Below, piece by piece: positions 6,681 through 8,202 of a stretch of DNA of 8,202 bases (the stretch's first letter is position 1; the number at the start of each line of letters is the position of its first letter). The stretch is from positions 1 through 8,202 of the forward strand of contig JAJAYG010000415.1 in NCBI GenBank assembly GCA_026786335.1, in the 5' to 3' direction. This stretch comes from Chitinophagales bacterium (GTDB lineage: Bacteria > Bacteroidota > Bacteroidia > Chitinophagales > UBA10324). The position numbers and the translations under genes were made by a program. The notes below the pieces were generated by a model. That model made no database searches, was not told where the DNA came from, and saw nothing but the letters and a program-made list of their open reading frames with translations.

Positions 6681-7111
6681 TAATTGAAATGCACAGCAAT
6701 CAAATCTTTTTCTTCATTCACTACAAAACTCTTGAGTCCTTCTTTCGCAGGTCCTCTAAGCAACGAACCGGTTAGCGAAAATTCGGAATTATGGCAAGGG
6801 CAAACCAGTTTTTCTGTTCCTGCTCTTACTTCACAACCTTTATGAGGGCAATACATAAGAAGAGCGATATAGGTTTCGTCAGCTTGCTTTGCAATATAAA
6901 TTGGTTCTGAATATTTTTTTGTGGTGATGCTAACAGAATTTGAATCTTTAAAAGAAGTTTTAGGAATAGTAACCATCTCAGCGGATTCTGTACCTGTAAT
7001 TCCTTTAGCGACACTGCATGAGGAAAATAAGGAAGCCGTACCAAATGCGCAAGCGCAAACACTTATAGTACCAGCTTGTTTAATAAAATCTCTTCTTGAT
7101 GATTTATTCAT
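6680..7111 (-). CDS. Rieske [2Fe-2S] protein with Tat-type leader
   Basis: Starting at the ATG at 7111 (143 aa), the protein begins MNKSSRRDFIKQAG, a twin-arginine SRRxFIK motif followed by a hydrophobic stretch and a cysteine in LFSSCS (C32), so it is probably Tat-exported and perhaps lipid-anchored. A TTG at 7117 would only add two residues. The Rieske motifs are complete: box I CPHKGC (C88, H90, C93) and box II CPCHNSEF (C104, C106, H107). By family rule C88, H90, C104 and H107 bind the cluster, and C93-C106 would form the disulfide of high-potential Rieske proteins. It ends with FSLTGSLLRGPAKEGL, the usual loop after box II. It is a stand-alone electron-transfer subunit: no cytochrome b, molybdopterin oxidase or oxygenase gene is nearby, so the partner is unknown. 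It is coupled to the downstream EamA transporter. Confidence 0.93.
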   Translation of the reverse strand: MNKSSRRDFIKQAGTISVCACAFGTASLFSSCSVAKGITGTESAEMVTIPKTSFKDSNSVSITTKKYSEPIYIAKQADETYIALLMYCPHKGCEVRAGTEKLVCPCHNSEFSLTGSLLRGPAKEGLKSFVVNEEKDLIAVHFN

Positions 7112-7176
7112 GCTCAATTAATTTTGCTTCAAAGTAAAGGCTTTTCTTTGCATTGAAATAATTTGAGTATGAATAA
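7104..7176. repeat. Inverted repeat spanning the divergent Rieske/exopolyphosphatase starts
   Basis: The reverse complement of 7104-7117 reads TTGAGCATGAATAA and the bases at 7163-7176 read TTGAGTATGAATAA, 13 of 14 identical. Both arms contain the ATG of their gene, so the two open reading frames start with the same bases in mirror orientation, separated by 45 bp of AT-rich promoter DNA. The arms may be a shared regulatory site or simply a chance similarity in the initiation regions. Confidence 0.5.
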
Positions 7177-8104
7177 GCGGTATGCTGTAATCGATCTTGG
7201 AACTAACACATTTAATCTGCTGATTGCAGAAGTAAATGCTGATAATTCATTTACTGTTTTATTTAAAGAAGAAGAGTTTGTAAAGCTGGCTGAAGACGGG
7301 ATAGAATTTATTGGCGAACGTGCTTTTCAACGGGGGATTGCATTGATAAAGAAATACAAAGAGACCATCGATCAATATAATGTTAAGCGAGTAACTGGTT
7401 TTGGAACTGCTGCGATTAGGAATGCTGCTAATGGTGATTTATTTATTGAGGAGCTTAAAAAAAATTGCCCGATGGAAATAAGAAAAATTTCGGGTGATGA
7501 AGAAGCAGAGCTGATTTATTATGGCGTAAAACAGGCAATACATCTTGAAGAAAGGCCTGCATTAATTACGGATATTGGTGGAGGAAGCGTGGAATTTATT
7601 ATTGCCAATCACGAAAAAATTTTCTGGAAAGAAAGTTTCCCCATTGGTGGTTCCATTTTGAAAAAAAGTTTTCATCATCACGATCCCATTCGTGCCGAAG
7701 AAGTGGTGCAATTGGTAAATCACATTCAGCAGGTATTGGCTTCTGTGATTGATAAGGTTAAGCCTTATGCAGTTAATCATTTGATTGGTGCTTCTGGTTC
7801 TTTCGATAGCATGGCGCAATTGATTTCGGAGAATATTAACAATGAAAAATTAAACCCTCTTGCAACCTGCACGCACATTTCATTGCGGGATTTTTACTTG
7901 GTGTATGAGCAGATCATCAAATGTAATCTTGAACAAAGACTGAATATAAAAGGCATGGTTTGGTTTAGGGCAGAAATGATGGTGGTGTCTTTGATTCTTG
8001 CCGTTTATGTAATTGAAAAATGCAACATCAGAAAAATTACGCGCTCGGCTTATGCATTGAAGGAAGGGGCGCTTTGGCAAATTTCGCAGGGGATTACTTC
8101 ATAA
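7169..8104 (+). CDS. Ppx/GppA family exopolyphosphatase
   Basis: The 311-residue product has the ASKHA-fold signature of Ppx/GppA phosphatases, which hydrolyse polyphosphate or pppGpp in the cytosol. The phosphate-1 motif is YAVIDLGTNTFNLLIAEV (5-22), the catalytic glutamate region is ISGDEEAELIYYGV (107-120, with the counterpart of E. coli PPX Glu121 near E112), the phosphate-2 motif is TDIGGGSVEFII (134-145), and LIGASGSFDSMAQL (206-219) and SAYALKEGAL follow. At about 310 residues it is the short, two-domain form without the C-terminal HD-like extension of E. coli Ppx. Family membership is secure, but exopolyphosphatase and guanosine pentaphosphatase activity cannot be separated by sequence, so no symbol is given. 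I use the ATG at 7169 rather than the TTG at 7163. The gene is divergent from the Rieske gene. Confidence 0.92.
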   Translation: MNKRYAVIDLGTNTFNLLIAEVNADNSFTVLFKEEEFVKLAEDGIEFIGERAFQRGIALIKKYKETIDQYNVKRVTGFGTAAIRNAANGDLFIEELKKNCPMEIRKISGDEEAELIYYGVKQAIHLEERPALITDIGGGSVEFIIANHEKIFWKESFPIGGSILKKSFHHHDPIRAEEVVQLVNHIQQVLASVIDKVKPYAVNHLIGASGSFDSMAQLISENINNEKLNPLATCTHISLRDFYLVYEQIIKCNLEQRLNIKGMVWFRAEMMVVSLILAVYVIEKCNIRKITRSAYALKEGALWQISQGITS

Positions 8105-8120
8105 TCTTATTTAAGATTTT
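8103..8120 (+). terminator. Weak terminator after exopolyphosphatase gene
   Basis: AATCTTA (8103-8109) and TAAGATT (8112-8118) form a perfect 7-bp dyad that overlaps the stop codons of both convergent genes and is followed on the + strand by TTATTTTT. The stem is AT-rich and the gap only two bases, so the hairpin would be shortened, and its strength is uncertain. Confidence 0.4.
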
Positions 8121-8202
8121 ATTTTTCTCAATCGCTCCGCTGCTTTCTCCAAAGTTTCATTTCCCTTAGCAAAACAAAACCGCAGCATCTTGTAATCATC
8201 AC
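8111..8202 (-). CDS. PLP-dependent aminotransferase (methionine aminotransferase/YbdL-like), C-terminal end only
   Basis: Reading leftward from 8200, the last 29 codons spell DDYKMLRFCFAKGNETLEKAAERLRKIKS followed by a TAA at 8111-8113. This matches the C-terminal end of class I/II fold-type-I aminotransferases of the YbdL/KAT group, whose members end in a phrase like IRLCFAKxxxTLxxAAERL. In E. coli YbdL the enzyme uses methionine and aromatic amino acids as donors. The PLP lysine and the rest of the protein lie beyond the right edge. The identification rests on a short but characteristic tail, in which the first Arg of MLRFCFAK is the residue expected to bind the substrate carboxylate. Confidence 0.8.
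   Translation of the reverse strand, partial: DDYKMLRFCFAKGNETLEKAAERLRKIKS

Noticed and set aside
6826..7062. Leftward 78-codon frame within the Rieske gene
   Set aside because: It overlaps the Rieske gene in another frame on the same strand, and the Rieske frame contains both cluster motifs and the Tat leader.
7562..8080. Leftward frames antisense to the exopolyphosphatase gene
   Set aside because: They are shadows of a gene with conserved ASKHA motifs and have no start context or recognizable domain.
1..8202. CRISPR arrays, tRNAs, rRNAs, transposase genes or phage genes
   Set aside because: No regularly spaced repeats, no cloverleaf-like sequences ending in CCA, and no recombinase or phage protein motifs were found on either strand.

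Overview
The window looks like chromosomal DNA from a member of the Bacteroidota, possibly of the Chitinophagia type. The evidence is an AT-rich composition, a PorP/SprF-type outer-membrane protein of the gliding/type IX secretion family, absence of clear Shine-Dalgarno sequences, a TAnnTTTG-like -7 element, and several protein families in their Bacteroidota-like form (a DUF7033-like polysaccharide deacetylase and a short RsmI-like methyltransferase paralogue). The lineage is inferred from protein character alone. I see no rRNA, tRNA, CRISPR array, phage gene or insertion sequence, and no gene-free stretch above 300 bp.

Layout, left to right. (1) The 5' part of an RsmI-like SAM-dependent methyltransferase runs leftward off the left edge. 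It is divergent from a rightward DNA-3-methyladenine glycosylase, and the 160 bp between them carries a perfect 16-bp inverted repeat resembling a dispersed palindromic repeat. (2) A strong bidirectional terminator hairpin separates the glycosylase from a leftward run of four genes. Read in transcription order these are a degenerate 3-hydroxyacyl-CoA dehydrogenase-like protein, a DUF7033/polysaccharide-deacetylase-like protein, uracil phosphoribosyltransferase (upp), and a PorP/SprF-like secreted beta-barrel protein. (3) A 100-bp divergent promoter region leads to a rightward ridA, which converges almost stop-to-stop with a leftward pair: a Tat/lipoprotein-type Rieske protein overlapping a ten-helix EamA/DMT transporter by one base. 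(4) Divergent from the Rieske gene is a rightward Ppx/GppA-type exopolyphosphatase. It converges on the C-terminal end of a leftward PLP-dependent aminotransferase at the right edge.

Most of this is housekeeping: DNA base-excision repair (glycosylase), pyrimidine salvage (upp), reactive enamine/imine clean-up (ridA), polyphosphate/ppGpp turnover (ppx), and amino-acid transamination. No convincing new defence or mobile system is visible. The items most worth a second look are the dehydrogenase-like protein that has lost its dinucleotide motif and most catalytic residues, its close pairing with a cytosolic-looking deacetylase, the palindromic repeat in front of the glycosylase, and a 14-bp near-identical inverted repeat spanning the starts of the divergent Rieske and exopolyphosphatase genes.
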